Assembly: GCA_002748065.1 (NCBI GenBank)
Contig: PDRJ01000013.1
Coordinates: forward strand, 1-33,707
Direction of reading: 5' to 3'
Length of the DNA stretch: 33,707 bases
Source of the DNA: Bacteroidota bacterium
Lineage (GTDB): Bacteria > Bacteroidota > Bacteroidia > Bacteroidales > BM520
In this document: piece by piece, positions 1 through 7,986 of the stretch
How positions within the stretch are numbered: the first letter of the stretch is position 1
Layout: each line of letters begins with the position of its first letter
The notes under the pieces: generated by a model
Told to the model about the DNA's origin: nothing
Database searches by the model: none
What the model saw: only the letters and a program-made list of their open reading frames with translations
Position numbers and translations under genes: made by a program

Positions 1-1
1 C

Positions 2-292
2 TATGAAGCAAAAGATTATGGCCGGTATGCCGATGCCAATGGGGATATGATTGTCTGTTTTCTTACGGATAATGATATTACCGGAGGAAACTCAGGAAGT
101 CCTGTGATTAACGGGGATGGTGAACTTATCGGTGTAGCCTTTGACGGCAACTGGGAAGCCATGAGCGGCGATATTGCCTTTGAACCTGAACTGCAGCGTA
201 CCATTAGTGTTGATATTCGTTACGTCCTCTTTGTCATTGATAAATTTGCGGGAGCGAAGCACCTTGTGGACGAGATGACGTTGGTGGAATAG
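2..292 (+). CDS. S46 family serine dipeptidyl-peptidase (DPP7-like), C-terminal fragment
   Basis: The reading frame is open from the window edge to TAG, so only the last 96 residues are present. They hold the S46 catalytic-serine motif [12 protein letters not shown]. Eighteen residues after the serine is the glycine of FDGNW. In Porphyromonas gingivalis DPP11 this position is Arg673, which selects Asp/Glu at P1, whereas DPP7-type enzymes carry Gly and prefer hydrophobic P1 residues, so a DPP7-like specificity is inferred. S46 enzymes are exported exopeptidases that release dipeptides from peptide N-termini in the periplasm. The fragment is very similar to the C-terminus of the complete gene at 10300-12453, so the two are paralogs about 10 kb apart. 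The gene ends at a bidirectional hairpin terminator facing mreD. The rest lies outside the window. Confidence 0.93.
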   Translation, partial: YEAKDYGRYADANGDMIVCFLTDNDITGGNSGSPVINGDGELIGVAFDGNWEAMSGDIAFEPELQRTISVDIRYVLFVIDKFAGAKHLVDEMTLVE

Positions 293-389
293 CTCCACTC
301 CCTTTGGTCTAATAATGGTTAATGCCACAATGGGACAACGTGCCCATGAAGCGCACAAACCAAATAAAGGGCTAAAAGTTGAAAACCAA

Positions 390-420
390 AACCCTGTTAC
401 TTGCGGTAACGGGGTTTTTT
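390..420. terminator. Bidirectional rho-independent terminator
   Basis: An 11-bp stem AACCCTGTTAC / GTAACGGGGTT (one T-G wobble) encloses a 5-nt loop TTGCG. It is followed by a T run on the plus strand, and on the minus strand by a T-rich stretch just outside the stem. It sits between the convergent ends of the S46 peptidase gene and mreD, where a shared terminator is expected. Confidence 0.8.
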
Positions 421-934
421 ATTTGGATCGTTTTGAGTAGAAGAGGTATTGTGAGATATAGGCTAAGACGAGGGTGGTCAAACTGCTGAGTAGTGCTTGA
501 GATAGTGTGTTGAAGAACTGTTTAAAGGAGAGTACTTCGAGGAAAAAAAGGATGATATGGTGGCTGGTGATCATCAGGATGGCATAGAGGAGAAACCACC
601 GCTGTCCCATGTTCAACAAGGAGGGACGTATGCCCGGTTCAATCTCCTTGTTGGTGGTAATACGGTTGATAATAAAGGGTCGGATAAAGGCCGTAAATAC
701 CGTAGCTGATGCGTGTAGCCCCGGCACATGGGTGAAGATATCAATGGTTAATCCCAGCAAAAACCCGTTGATCAATACGAGCCAACCGGGAAGCTCCAGA
801 GGGAGCATGAGGATAAAAATAATGTAGATGTAGGGGTTTACGTATCCGCCGAGGTTGATATGGTTAAATATCAATACCTGTGCCGCTATAAATAGGATAG
901 ATTGCAGTACATGTGTTAAAATCCGCTTACTCAT
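419..934 (-). CDS. mreD: Rod shape-determining protein MreD
   Basis: Small, very hydrophobic protein (171 residues from the chosen start) with several predicted membrane helices. MreD is the inner-membrane partner of MreC and MreB in the elongasome that directs lateral peptidoglycan synthesis. Sequence divergence makes MreD hard to recognise alone; the call leans on its position directly after mreC. The frame stays open upstream as far as 1018, but that extension lies inside mreC. The ATG at 934 (next to another at 937) follows AAAGGAGGT, a good ribosome-binding site, and gives an 8-nt overlap with the mreC stop (ATGAGTAA), implying translational coupling. It is the last gene of the purH-mreBCD run and ends at the terminator near 390-420. 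Confidence 0.85.
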   Translation of the reverse strand: MSKRILTHVLQSILFIAAQVLIFNHINLGGYVNPYIYIIFILMLPLELPGWLVLINGFLLGLTIDIFTHVPGLHASATVFTAFIRPFIINRITTNKEIEPGIRPSLLNMGQRWFLLYAILMITSHHIILFFLEVLSFKQFFNTLSQALLSSLTTLVLAYISQYLFYSKRSK

Positions 935-1742
935 CATACCTCCTTTTGTATTGATCTTCGAGGTATGATAACGAATCGACAAATAGGTTATCAATGATAT
1001 ACACATTGTATAATGCATTGAAGTTCTCCGTCAGAGCCAACCGTATATGGTAGAAGTGGTCGCCGCTTTGTAGGCTGATGCTATCCACCGTACCAATGGG
1101 AATATCGGAGGCAAAGATGTGAGAATATCCGCTGGTTACCACTGTATCCCCTTTGTGGACGAGGATGTGCGTGGGAATGTCCACGAGCATGGTGTAGCGG
1201 TAATCCTTGCCATCCCAGACGACACGCCCCAACTCATGGGAGTTTTTCAGCCGGGCACTGATTTGGCTGTTGAGGTTGACCAACGAGATGGCACTGCTGT
1301 GATTCTGTGTCACCTCTGTGATGATGCCCACTACCCCCTCTGAGGAGATGACTCCTTGGTCGGGTTTTACCCCATCTGATCGCCCCTTATTGAGTAACAG
1401 ATAGTTGTGCTTTCGATGGATGGAGTTGCTAATCACCCGGGCATGGAGATAGCGGTATGGTGAACAGGTATCCGTAATGGTTGTTTCCGTTGATACGGGA
1501 GCCATCATCCTGAGTCGGGCATTTTCCTCTGCCAATTGTTTATTGGCCTCGGTGAGGTGAAGGTATTGGGTGATACCTTCAGTGGCCTCCATAATTCGGG
1601 CGGTTACATGCATCGTCGTGCGGATTAACTTGCTGTGTTGGTAGCTATTGTATGATAGGTACATTCCGATACTGCTTCCCATAAGGAGTACAAAGAGTAT
1701 CACAAGATGATTCCTTATGATAAAGATGATAAGGTTCCGCAT
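927..1742 (-). CDS. mreC: Rod shape-determining protein MreC
   Basis: 271 residues. It has a short cytoplasmic N-terminus, one membrane helix (about residues 10-30), a coiled-coil stretch (about 55-80, TEANKQLAEENARLR) and then the periplasmic beta-sandwich region with LLNKGRSDGVKPDQGVIS and the family's GVVGIITEV-type segment. MreC bridges the cytoplasmic MreB filament to the periplasmic cell-wall enzymes. The length is usual for Bacteroidota. It starts at ATG, 14 nt after the mreB stop, and overlaps mreD by 8 nt, so it almost certainly shares a transcript with both. Confidence 0.94.
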   Translation of the reverse strand: MRNLIIFIIRNHLVILFVLLMGSSIGMYLSYNSYQHSKLIRTTMHVTARIMEATEGITQYLHLTEANKQLAEENARLRMMAPVSTETTITDTCSPYRYLHARVISNSIHRKHNYLLLNKGRSDGVKPDQGVISSEGVVGIITEVTQNHSSAISLVNLNSQISARLKNSHELGRVVWDGKDYRYTMLVDIPTHILVHKGDTVVTSGYSHIFASDIPIGTVDSISLQSGDHFYHIRLALTENFNALYNVYIIDNLFVDSLSYLEDQYKRRYDE

Positions 1743-1756
1743 GGATAGAGAGGCAT

Positions 1757-2779
1757 TTATTTGATAAGGAAGGTAAACTTATCAAAATTCTTAAGTGCAA
1801 TGCCGGTTCCTCGTGCTACGGCTCTCAGTGGGTCATCTGCCACATGGACAGGCAGTTTGGTTTTGTTGTGAATTCGTAGGTCAAGCCCCCTTAGCATGGA
1901 GCCGCCCCCCGCAAGATAGATACCGGTTCGATAGATGTCGGCAGCCAATTCGGGAGGGGTCTTCTCCAGTGCATTTAGCACCGCTGTTTCTACCTTGGAG
2001 ATGGACTTGTCCAAGGCATGAGCAATCTCCTTGTAGTTGACCTTGACCTCCTTGGGGATCCCTGTCAGCATATCCCTTCCGTGTACGGCATAATCATCCG
2101 GAGGATTGTCGATCTCTTCCAATGCCGCACCCACCTCAATTTTGATTCGTTCGGCTGTACGCTCTCCAATGTTGATATTATGTTGCTTGCGCATATACTC
2201 TTCGATGTCCAGGTTAAAGTCATCCCCGGCAATGCGTATGGATTTATTGTTTACGATTCCACCAAGGGCAATGACGGCGATCTCGGAGGTTCCTCCTCCA
2301 ATGTCAATAATCATGTTTCCGGTGGGTTCCAGCACATCAATTCCAATTCCGATGGCGGCAGCCATGGGTTCGTGGATAAGTTTTACCTCACGGGCACCGG
2401 CTTGTTCTGCCGAGTCTTTCACCGCACGCTCCTCTACCTCCGTAATACCCGAGGGGATACAGATGACCATTTTGAGTGCGGGAGGGAACAGTGTTTTTTG
2501 AGGATTGATCATCTTGATCATCTCTCGAATCATATGTTCCGCTGCTTGGAAATCTGCGATTACCCCGTCGCGTAGTGGGCGAATGGTTTTGATGTTTTCA
2601 TGTGTTTTTCCGTGCATCATCATTGCACGTTTACCCACGGCAAGAATTTTGCCCGACGAGCGTTCCTGCGCTACGATGGAGGGCTCGTCAACGACTACCT
2701 TATCGTTGTATATGATGATGGTATTCGCCGTTCCGAGGTCGATGGCGATTTCTTTGGTTAAAAAGGAGAATATTCCCAT
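1757..2779 (-). CDS. mreB: Rod shape-determining protein MreB (bacterial actin)
   Basis: 340 residues, the usual MreB length. The N-terminus MGIFSFLTKEIAIDLGTAN gives the phosphate-1 loop (IDLGTANT), followed by EPSIVA, MMMHGKTHENI and RPLRDGVIADF, all MreB hallmarks. DIGGGTSEIAVIALGG forms phosphate loop 2, and YLAGGGSMLRGLD is the adenosine motif near the C-terminus. MreB is an ATP-dependent membrane-associated filament that positions the rod-elongation machinery, so the cells are probably rods or related shapes. The gene lies 15 nt downstream of purH and 14 nt upstream of mreC; the purH-mreB junction is a known Bacteroidota arrangement. Confidence 0.97.
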   Translation of the reverse strand: MGIFSFLTKEIAIDLGTANTIIIYNDKVVVDEPSIVAQERSSGKILAVGKRAMMMHGKTHENIKTIRPLRDGVIADFQAAEHMIREMIKMINPQKTLFPPALKMVICIPSGITEVEERAVKDSAEQAGAREVKLIHEPMAAAIGIGIDVLEPTGNMIIDIGGGTSEIAVIALGGIVNNKSIRIAGDDFNLDIEEYMRKQHNINIGERTAERIKIEVGAALEEIDNPPDDYAVHGRDMLTGIPKEVKVNYKEIAHALDKSISKVETAVLNALEKTPPELAADIYRTGIYLAGGGSMLRGLDLRIHNKTKLPVHVADDPLRAVARGTGIALKNFDKFTFLIK

Positions 2780-2794
2780 GATGTTGTTGTATTT

Positions 2795-4312
2795 CTAATG
2801 TTTAAAATGGCGTACACCGGTGAAGACCATCGCCATATCATGTGCATCGCAGAAATCAATGCTTTGCTGGTCGCGGATGGATCCTCCGGGTTGTATGACC
2901 GCCTTTATGCCTGCCTTCCATGCCTCTTCCACGTTGTCCGGAAAGGGGAAAAAAGCATCCGAGGCCATCACAGCCCCCTCCAACGGAAGGTTAAAGGCTC
3001 CAGCCTTGGTGATGGCTTGTTTTAATGCGTCAATGCGTGAAGTTTGCCCGGTGCCACTGCCCAGTAGCATCTCTTCTTTTGCAAGGACAATGGCATTGCT
3101 TTTGGTGTGTTTTACCAGTTTGTTGGCGAAGAGAAGATCCACAATTTCCCGATCGCTGGGCTTGCGGCGGGTGACTACCGTGAGGTTATCTTTCGTCTCT
3201 GTGGTTTCGTCCCGATCTTGCACAATGTAGCCATTCAGTGACGTTTTTACAAGTTGTGAGGAGAAATCATAGTTCTTTTTCTTCAGGATAATACGGTTCT
3301 TCTTGGACTGAAGAATTTTCAAAGCGGACTCTTCATAGCCGGGCGCCAGGATCACCTCAAAGAAGAGCTTATTAATCTCTTCAGCTGTTTGTATATCAAT
3401 AGGTTGATTACTGATAAAAACGCCACCAAAGGCTGAAACAGGGTCTCCTGCCAATGCGTTTTGATAGGCCGACAACAGCTCCGGGCGGGTGGCACAACCA
3501 CAGGCATTGGTGTGCTTAAGAATGGCAAAGGTGGGGTCTTCAAATTCTAAGATCAATGATATGGCAGCATCAATATCTACCAGGTTGTTGTAAGAGAGTG
3601 CTTTGCCGTGAAGTTGAGAAAAGATGGCTTCGAGCTTGCCATGGAAGCTTCCCTTTTGGTGGGGATTCTCCCCATAACGCAGTGCCGTACTATGGAGTTC
3701 GCTTATTTTGAGTGCCTTCTGCTCCTCTTTCTTGCTGAAGTGTTGATAGATGGCCATGTCATAGTGGGAACTTACGTTGAACGCATAGCCTGCAAAGCGT
3801 TTTCGTTCTTCGAGAGAAAATACCCCCTCGTTTTTGTTTAAGAGATCTTCAAACTCCTGATAGTGTTCCATGGAGGGCACAATCATCACATCCCGATAGT
3901 TTTTAGCGGCAGCCCGGATAAGCGATATGCCCCCAATGTCAATCTTTTCAATGATTTCTTCCTCACAATCGGTTTCTTGAGTGGTTTGTTCAAAAGGATA
4001 GAGGTCGGTGATGACCAAATCAACATAGGGAATCTCATAGTTTTTCATCTCTGCCGCATCTGTGTCGTGATCACGACGAGAGAGAATACCTCCGAAGACC
4101 TTAGGGTGAAGCGTTTTCACCCTTCCTCCTAAAATGGAAGGATACCCTGTGACCGATTCCACTGTAAGAGCATCTATTCCCATTTGGGTAATAAACTCGT
4201 AGGTTCCTCCGGTACTGTATATCTGCACATTTTGGCGTGCTAGAGTGCGTATAATTGACGTTAAATTATCCTTGTGATATACGGAGATGAGTGCGGTTTT
4301 AATGGCTTTCAC
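2795..4312 (-). CDS. purH: Bifunctional AICAR formyltransferase / IMP cyclohydrolase
   Basis: 505 residues, full length. The N-terminal IMP cyclohydrolase (MGS-like) domain shows ALISVYHKDNL, YSTGGTYEFI and GGRVKTLHPKVFGGIL. The C-terminal AICAR transformylase domain shows RYGENPHQKGSF, LKHTNACGCA (catalytic Lys-His region), DPVSAFGG, SDAFFPFPDNVE and IQPGGSIRDQQSID. The protein carries out the last two steps of de novo IMP synthesis. The start is GTG at 4312 (peptide MKAIKTALISVYHKD), which matches the family N-terminus; no earlier start is plausible. A perfect 17-bp palindrome lies about 10 nt upstream in the leader. It is the first gene of the purH-mreBCD cluster. Confidence 0.97.
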   Translation of the reverse strand: MKAIKTALISVYHKDNLTSIIRTLARQNVQIYSTGGTYEFITQMGIDALTVESVTGYPSILGGRVKTLHPKVFGGILSRRDHDTDAAEMKNYEIPYVDLVITDLYPFEQTTQETDCEEEIIEKIDIGGISLIRAAAKNYRDVMIVPSMEHYQEFEDLLNKNEGVFSLEERKRFAGYAFNVSSHYDMAIYQHFSKKEEQKALKISELHSTALRYGENPHQKGSFHGKLEAIFSQLHGKALSYNNLVDIDAAISLILEFEDPTFAILKHTNACGCATRPELLSAYQNALAGDPVSAFGGVFISNQPIDIQTAEEINKLFFEVILAPGYEESALKILQSKKNRIILKKKNYDFSSQLVKTSLNGYIVQDRDETTETKDNLTVVTRRKPSDREIVDLLFANKLVKHTKSNAIVLAKEEMLLGSGTGQTSRIDALKQAITKAGAFNLPLEGAVMASDAFFPFPDNVEEAWKAGIKAVIQPGGSIRDQQSIDFCDAHDMAMVFTGVRHFKH

Positions 4313-4321
4313 AGGTGGCTT

Positions 4322-4338
4322 TTTAATATGATATTAAA
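4322..4338. promoter_or_regulatory. 17-bp perfect palindrome in the purH leader
   Basis: TTTAATAT-G-ATATTAAA is a perfect inverted repeat centred on 4330, with its purH-side arm ending 10 bp upstream of the purH GTG. The position suits an operator or an AT-rich leader hairpin. No regulator is identified, and AT-rich palindromes also arise by chance. Confidence 0.3.
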
Positions 4339-4690
4339 TACTTCTTGACAACTTGCAATTTTAGTGAAAATTGAAAGAAATTCCAATTATTGTTTTCCTG
4401 TTTCCAAAGAAAAAGGAGAGATGGCTTTTGAGTAGGGGGGGGTGGGGTACAAATGGCTTGTGATGGCATAAAATAGAGGAGGAATAAATTTTGGCTGAGG
4501 TGGAGAAAATAGCCCACAGGGAAGTTGCTGTAAAAACGCTTGTTTAGTGGCCTTGCCAACTCCCGTGGAAATCTGTGTTCATGGGGATGGCGTTGGAGAG
4601 GAGATGGGTTGTCTTGTGGATGTTTTATTTTTTTTAGCCCTGTTATTCCTTAGTACTAAAGCATTTACAAATAAGTACATATTTATTGTG

Positions 4691-4730
4691 TTTGTCATAG
4701 TATAATAATCGGTTAGTTTTTTTACCTTTA
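4691..4730 (+). promoter_or_regulatory. Candidate recJ promoter (Bacteroidota type)
   Basis: TTTG at 4691-4694, a 19-bp spacer, then TAGTTTTT (4714-4721) fits the Bacteroidota pattern TTTG-N19-TAnnTTTG with one mismatch. TACCTTTA (4723-4730) is an alternative -7 box with one mismatch but poor spacing. Either would start transcription some 10-25 nt before the recJ ATG. Confidence 0.4.
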
Positions 4731-4749
4731 CACATCCTTAAGAGAGGTT

Positions 4750-6519
4750 ATGCTAAAACGTTGGGTACTAAAAGAATATGGTGATAATGAGGCGGTTACT
4801 AAGCTTTCGAAGGAGCTTGGTGTGGATCCTGTGTTAGCAAATCTTCTTGTACAACGGGGAATTGTTGATTTTGACGGAGCAAAACGCTTTTTTCGTCCTC
4901 AGCTGGAACACCTTCACGATCCTTTCCTTATGAAGGATATGGATGAGGCGGTGGAGCGTGTTCATAGAGCTCTTGAATCCAAGGAGAAAATTCTTGTTTA
5001 TGGGGATTATGATGTGGATGGAACCACCGCCGTAGCGCTGGTTTATAGCTTCTTTAAGGAGCTTGATGCCAACATTGATTTTTATATTCCCGACCGATAT
5101 GCTGAAGGGTATGGGGTTTCCTATCAGGGGATTGATTATGCTTGTAAAAATAATTATAGCCTTGTCATCGCCCTGGATTGTGGGATTAAAGCCATTGAGA
5201 AGATTGATTATGCCCGTCAGTATGGGATTGATTTTATCATAGGAGATCATCATCGTCCGGGAGATACCCTTCCTGCTGCGGTAGCAGTGTTGGATGCCAA
5301 ACGATCAGACTGTAATTATCCTTACAAGGATCTTTCCGGTTGCGGGGTGGGATTTAAGCTTATTCAAGCCTATTCCCAACGCTATAACATGCCTTTCGAC
5401 TTGTTGCATCGTTACTTGGATCTTGTGGTGGTGAGTATTGCCGCTGATATTGTTCCCATTACCGGGGAGAATCGTATCCTGGCTTACTATGGGTTGAAGA
5501 AAATCAACAGCAATCCGCGTCCGGGGCTTGAAGCGATTCTTCAGGTTTCCAATATCAGCCGTAAACGCGGTTTTAGGAAAGAAGAGGGTTGTATTTTTAG
5601 CCGGGAATTGACCATTTCAGATTTGGTGTTTGTGGTAGGGCCACGTATCAACGCTGCTGGCCGTTTGGAGTCGGGGCGAAACTCAGTGGAACTCCTCATT
5701 AGCGAAAGCTATCCCGATGCCATGACGCTGGCTTCCCAAATTAATAACATCAACAAAGAGCGTCGGCACTTGGATAATCAGGCGACTACCGATGCCCTGT
5801 CGATGATTAAGAATGATCCCCGTTTTAGCAGTAAAAAAACTACGGTGGTCTATAATCCGGATTGGCATAAAGGGGTTGTGGGAATTGTTGCTTCAAGGCT
5901 TACGGATACCTACTATCGTCCCACCGTGGTGCTTACCAAAAGTAACGGCTTGATTACCGGGTCGGCACGTTCCGTAAAAAACTTTGATGTGTACGATGCC
6001 ATTGATGCCTGTTCTGACCTGTTGGAACACTTTGGTGGTCATACCTATGCTGCGGGCCTCTCCATGAAGGAGGAGCATCTGGAAGCGTTTACCCAACGGT
6101 TTGAACGTATCGTGGAGGAGTCCATCGCTGATTTTATGTTAGTACCTGAAATAGAGGTGGATATGGAGATTCGCCTCAGTACCATAAATTCACGCTTTTA
6201 TCGAATCCTTAAGCAGTTTGCCCCCTTTGGACCGGGGAATATGGCTCCTGTTTTTCGTACCAATGGTTTGATTGACTCCGGCCTGGTTCGTCTGGTGGGA
6301 AAGAATGAGAATCCCTTTAAAAACCATCTTAAACTGAATGTGGTGCACCCTGATGAGTCCTCCTACCCTATTCCTGCCATTGCTTTTCAACAGGGTGAAC
6401 ACTTCTCAAAAATTGCTGAAGGCCAACTCTTTAGCCTGGTATACCACGTGGAACAAAATGAATGGAACGGCAATGTAACCTTGCAGTTGAATGTGAAGGA
6501 TATTAAGTTGATGCCCTAA
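4750..6519 (+). CDS. recJ: Single-stranded-DNA-specific exonuclease RecJ
   Basis: 589 residues, full length. The DHH phosphoesterase domain shows VYGDYDVDGTTA (residues 83-94, metal-binding aspartates), ALDCG (141-145) and GDHH (165-168). GPRINAAGRLESG and the DHHA1 motif FGGHTYAAG follow, with a C-terminal OB-fold region. RecJ degrades single-stranded DNA 5' to 3' in recombination, mismatch and base-excision repair. The ATG at 4750 is preceded by AAGAGAGG at reasonable spacing. It stands alone on its strand; its stop lies 7 nt before an inverted-repeat element that fills the gap to the convergent cvpA gene. Confidence 0.97.
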   Translation: MLKRWVLKEYGDNEAVTKLSKELGVDPVLANLLVQRGIVDFDGAKRFFRPQLEHLHDPFLMKDMDEAVERVHRALESKEKILVYGDYDVDGTTAVALVYSFFKELDANIDFYIPDRYAEGYGVSYQGIDYACKNNYSLVIALDCGIKAIEKIDYARQYGIDFIIGDHHRPGDTLPAAVAVLDAKRSDCNYPYKDLSGCGVGFKLIQAYSQRYNMPFDLLHRYLDLVVVSIAADIVPITGENRILAYYGLKKINSNPRPGLEAILQVSNISRKRGFRKEEGCIFSRELTISDLVFVVGPRINAAGRLESGRNSVELLISESYPDAMTLASQINNINKERRHLDNQATTDALSMIKNDPRFSSKKTTVVYNPDWHKGVVGIVASRLTDTYYRPTVVLTKSNGLITGSARSVKNFDVYDAIDACSDLLEHFGGHTYAAGLSMKEEHLEAFTQRFERIVEESIADFMLVPEIEVDMEIRLSTINSRFYRILKQFAPFGPGNMAPVFRTNGLIDSGLVRLVGKNENPFKNHLKLNVVHPDESSYPIPAIAFQQGEHFSKIAEGQLFSLVYHVEQNEWNGNVTLQLNVKDIKLMP

Positions 6520-6526
6520 ATGGTAG

Positions 6527-6673
6527 CTCTCCATAAAGTCTGACTTCTTTGTGATGCTTGTCCTCCCAATGGTCATTTCTGCCAGTAAGCTCCCCTCTTT
6601 CAGCCTTCGCAAGCTTCGATTTCGAACCTTCTATGCAGCCTCTTCTTAAAACGCTGATTTTGTGGACAGAGAC
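6527..6673 (+). repeat. Dispersed inverted-repeat element, copy R1 (full-length form)
   Basis: An about 147-bp element occupying nearly the whole gap between recJ and cvpA. Its ends are imperfect inverted repeats: left CTCTCCATAAAGTCTGAC and right, read inward, GTCTCTGTCCACAAAATCAG. The body aligns by eye over its length with the reverse complement of 25279-25425, including CTTCTTTGTGATGCTT, GGTCATTT, CCTTCGCAAGC and CAGCCTCTTCT; the right half also matches 21495-21574. Its right end runs into the cvpA stop codon. It has no coding capacity. It is probably a non-autonomous (MITE-like) mobile element or an extragenic repeat, and may also act as a 3' structure for both genes. Confidence 0.75.
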
Positions 6674-7221
6674 TAAATATCGAAGGTCTCTTTGACCATG
6701 TTATCCAACTTCTCTTTCTCTTTATGAATGTCCGGAAGTGTTTGTTCATCCATTACACGAGCCATCTCTTTACTGATCTCAGAAAGGATAGGATAGCAAA
6801 AACTGGCCTCTTTTACCTCCTCATCGATAAGGTGTGATTCTGGGTCAAAACGGTGGTAGATATGGGCGATGAGAGCCAATATGAGGAGCCCCTTCATCAC
6901 ACCAAATAGAAAGCCTAATAGTTTATCTAAGGCTCCTAGAGCCACTGCATGAGAGAGTTTCTGAATTATCTTTCCCACAAGGTAAACCCCCACTGCCACT
7001 AAGGTAAATGTGATGATTAAAGCGATAATGCCAAGGTATTTATTATTCCATTGGAACTGCTCAATGAGGTAGGCTTCAGTGATGAAGGAGAACTCCAGGG
7101 CACCCCAAATACCCAGTATCAGGGCAATCAGGGTGAAGATCTCCATAATAATCCCGTTCTTCAGTCCCCGAAAGGCGAAGAGGAGGAGGGGGATGAGGAT
7201 AACAATGTCAAGCCAGTTCAT
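6673..7221 (-). CDS. CvpA family membrane protein
   Basis: 182 residues with four predicted membrane helices in the CvpA/colicin V production arrangement. The N-terminus MNWLDIVILIPLLLFAFRGL and the segment ALDKLLGFLFGVMKGLLILALI match the family pattern. CvpA proteins are inner-membrane proteins tied to envelope homeostasis and bile/deoxycholate tolerance in other bacteria; the biochemical activity is unknown. The C-terminal 55 residues are soluble and charged, as in other Bacteroidota members. It starts 9 nt after the mlaF-like gene, so it is the third gene of an mlaE-mlaF-cvpA transcript, consistent with an envelope role. Confidence 0.85.
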   Translation of the reverse strand: MNWLDIVILIPLLLFAFRGLKNGIIMEIFTLIALILGIWGALEFSFITEAYLIEQFQWNNKYLGIIALIITFTLVAVGVYLVGKIIQKLSHAVALGALDKLLGFLFGVMKGLLILALIAHIYHRFDPESHLIDEEVKEASFCYPILSEISKEMARVMDEQTLPDIHKEKEKLDNMVKETFDI

Positions 7222-7230
7222 AAAAATATA

Positions 7231-7986
7231 TTATCCGTTTTCTCTTTTCACCCTTTTGGTCAGTTCTGTGGAGAAGATAAATTCATTTAATTCCGGTGTT
7301 TTGTCGTTGAGAATAGTTTTGTTATCTCCCGTCCACTTAACTTTGCCTTCGTGAATAAAGACGATATGTTCGCCCATCTCGAGTACGGAATTCATGTCAT
7401 GCGTATTGATGACCGTGGTAATATTATTTTCGTGTGTAATTTCTTTAATGAGATGGTCGATGACATTCGCCGTTTGGGGGTCGAGGCCGGAGTTCGGTTC
7501 ATCACAGAAGAGGTATTTGGGGTTGGTGGCGATGGCTCTGGCAATGGCAACTCGCTTGATCATTCCTCCACTCAACTCTGAGGGCATCAGTTGATTAGAT
7601 TTCTCCAGGTTCACTCTGTGCAGGCAGAAATTTACCCGTTCAAGTTGCTGTTTGTAGTTCATATCAGTATACATTGCCAGGGGAAACATCACATTCTCTT
7701 CCACGCTCATGCTGTCGAAGAGTGCTCCTCCCTGAAAGAGCATGCCGATCTCTTTTCGAAGGTCCTTCTTTTCCTTGGGTTTCATGGAAGTGAAGTCCCT
7801 GTTATCGAAGAGAATATTTCCCGAATCGGGGATATGGAGCCCCACGAGTATTTTCATTAATACCGTTTTTCCTGAGCCGCTTTTTCCGATGATAAGGTTG
7901 GTTTTTCCTGCTTTAAATTCAACGCAAACGTCACTGAGCACGGTTTTATCACGGAATTGCTTATAGATATTATGCGCTTGGATCAT
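7231..7986 (-). CDS. ABC transporter ATP-binding protein, MlaF-like
   Basis: 251 residues. It has Walker A GKSGSGKT (34-41), a Q-loop in GMLFQGGALFDSMSVEENV, the signature ELSGGMIKRVAIARA, Walker B YLFCDEPNSGLDP and the H-loop INTHD. The GGALFDS segment after the Q-loop and the adjoining MlaE-type permease place it in the Mla/Ttg2A/Mkl group, which powers phospholipid transport between the inner and outer membranes. Its ATG overlaps the permease stop by 4 nt (ATGA), indicating translational coupling. No MlaD (MCE-domain) gene is adjacent in this window, so that partner must be encoded elsewhere if the system is complete. Confidence 0.92.
   Translation of the reverse strand: MIQAHNIYKQFRDKTVLSDVCVEFKAGKTNLIIGKSGSGKTVLMKILVGLHIPDSGNILFDNRDFTSMKPKEKKDLRKEIGMLFQGGALFDSMSVEENVMFPLAMYTDMNYKQQLERVNFCLHRVNLEKSNQLMPSELSGGMIKRVAIARAIATNPKYLFCDEPNSGLDPQTANVIDHLIKEITHENNITTVINTHDMNSVLEMGEHIVFIHEGKVKWTGDNKTILNDKTPELNEFIFSTELTKRVKRENG

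Larger units (their letters stand above)
4313..4749. other. Divergent intergenic region between purH and recJ
   Basis: A 437-bp AT-rich spacer with no convincing gene. A 78-codon open frame on the minus strand (4323-4559) has low-complexity composition and no recognisable family. The spacer holds a 17-bp palindrome next to purH, a G-run near 4434-4443 and a candidate recJ promoter near 4691-4730. Both flanking genes are transcribed outward, so promoters in both directions must lie here; only the recJ one was recognised. Confidence 0.7.

Noticed and set aside
4323..4559. A 78-codon minus-strand frame upstream of purH
   Set aside because: No family resemblance, Pro/Phe-rich low-complexity sequence, no clear ribosome-binding site, and it would occupy the purH promoter region.
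6440..6455. A third parS-like CACGTG sequence inside recJ
   Set aside because: Only about 12 of 16 consensus positions match and it lies in coding sequence; much weaker than the two sites around mnmG.
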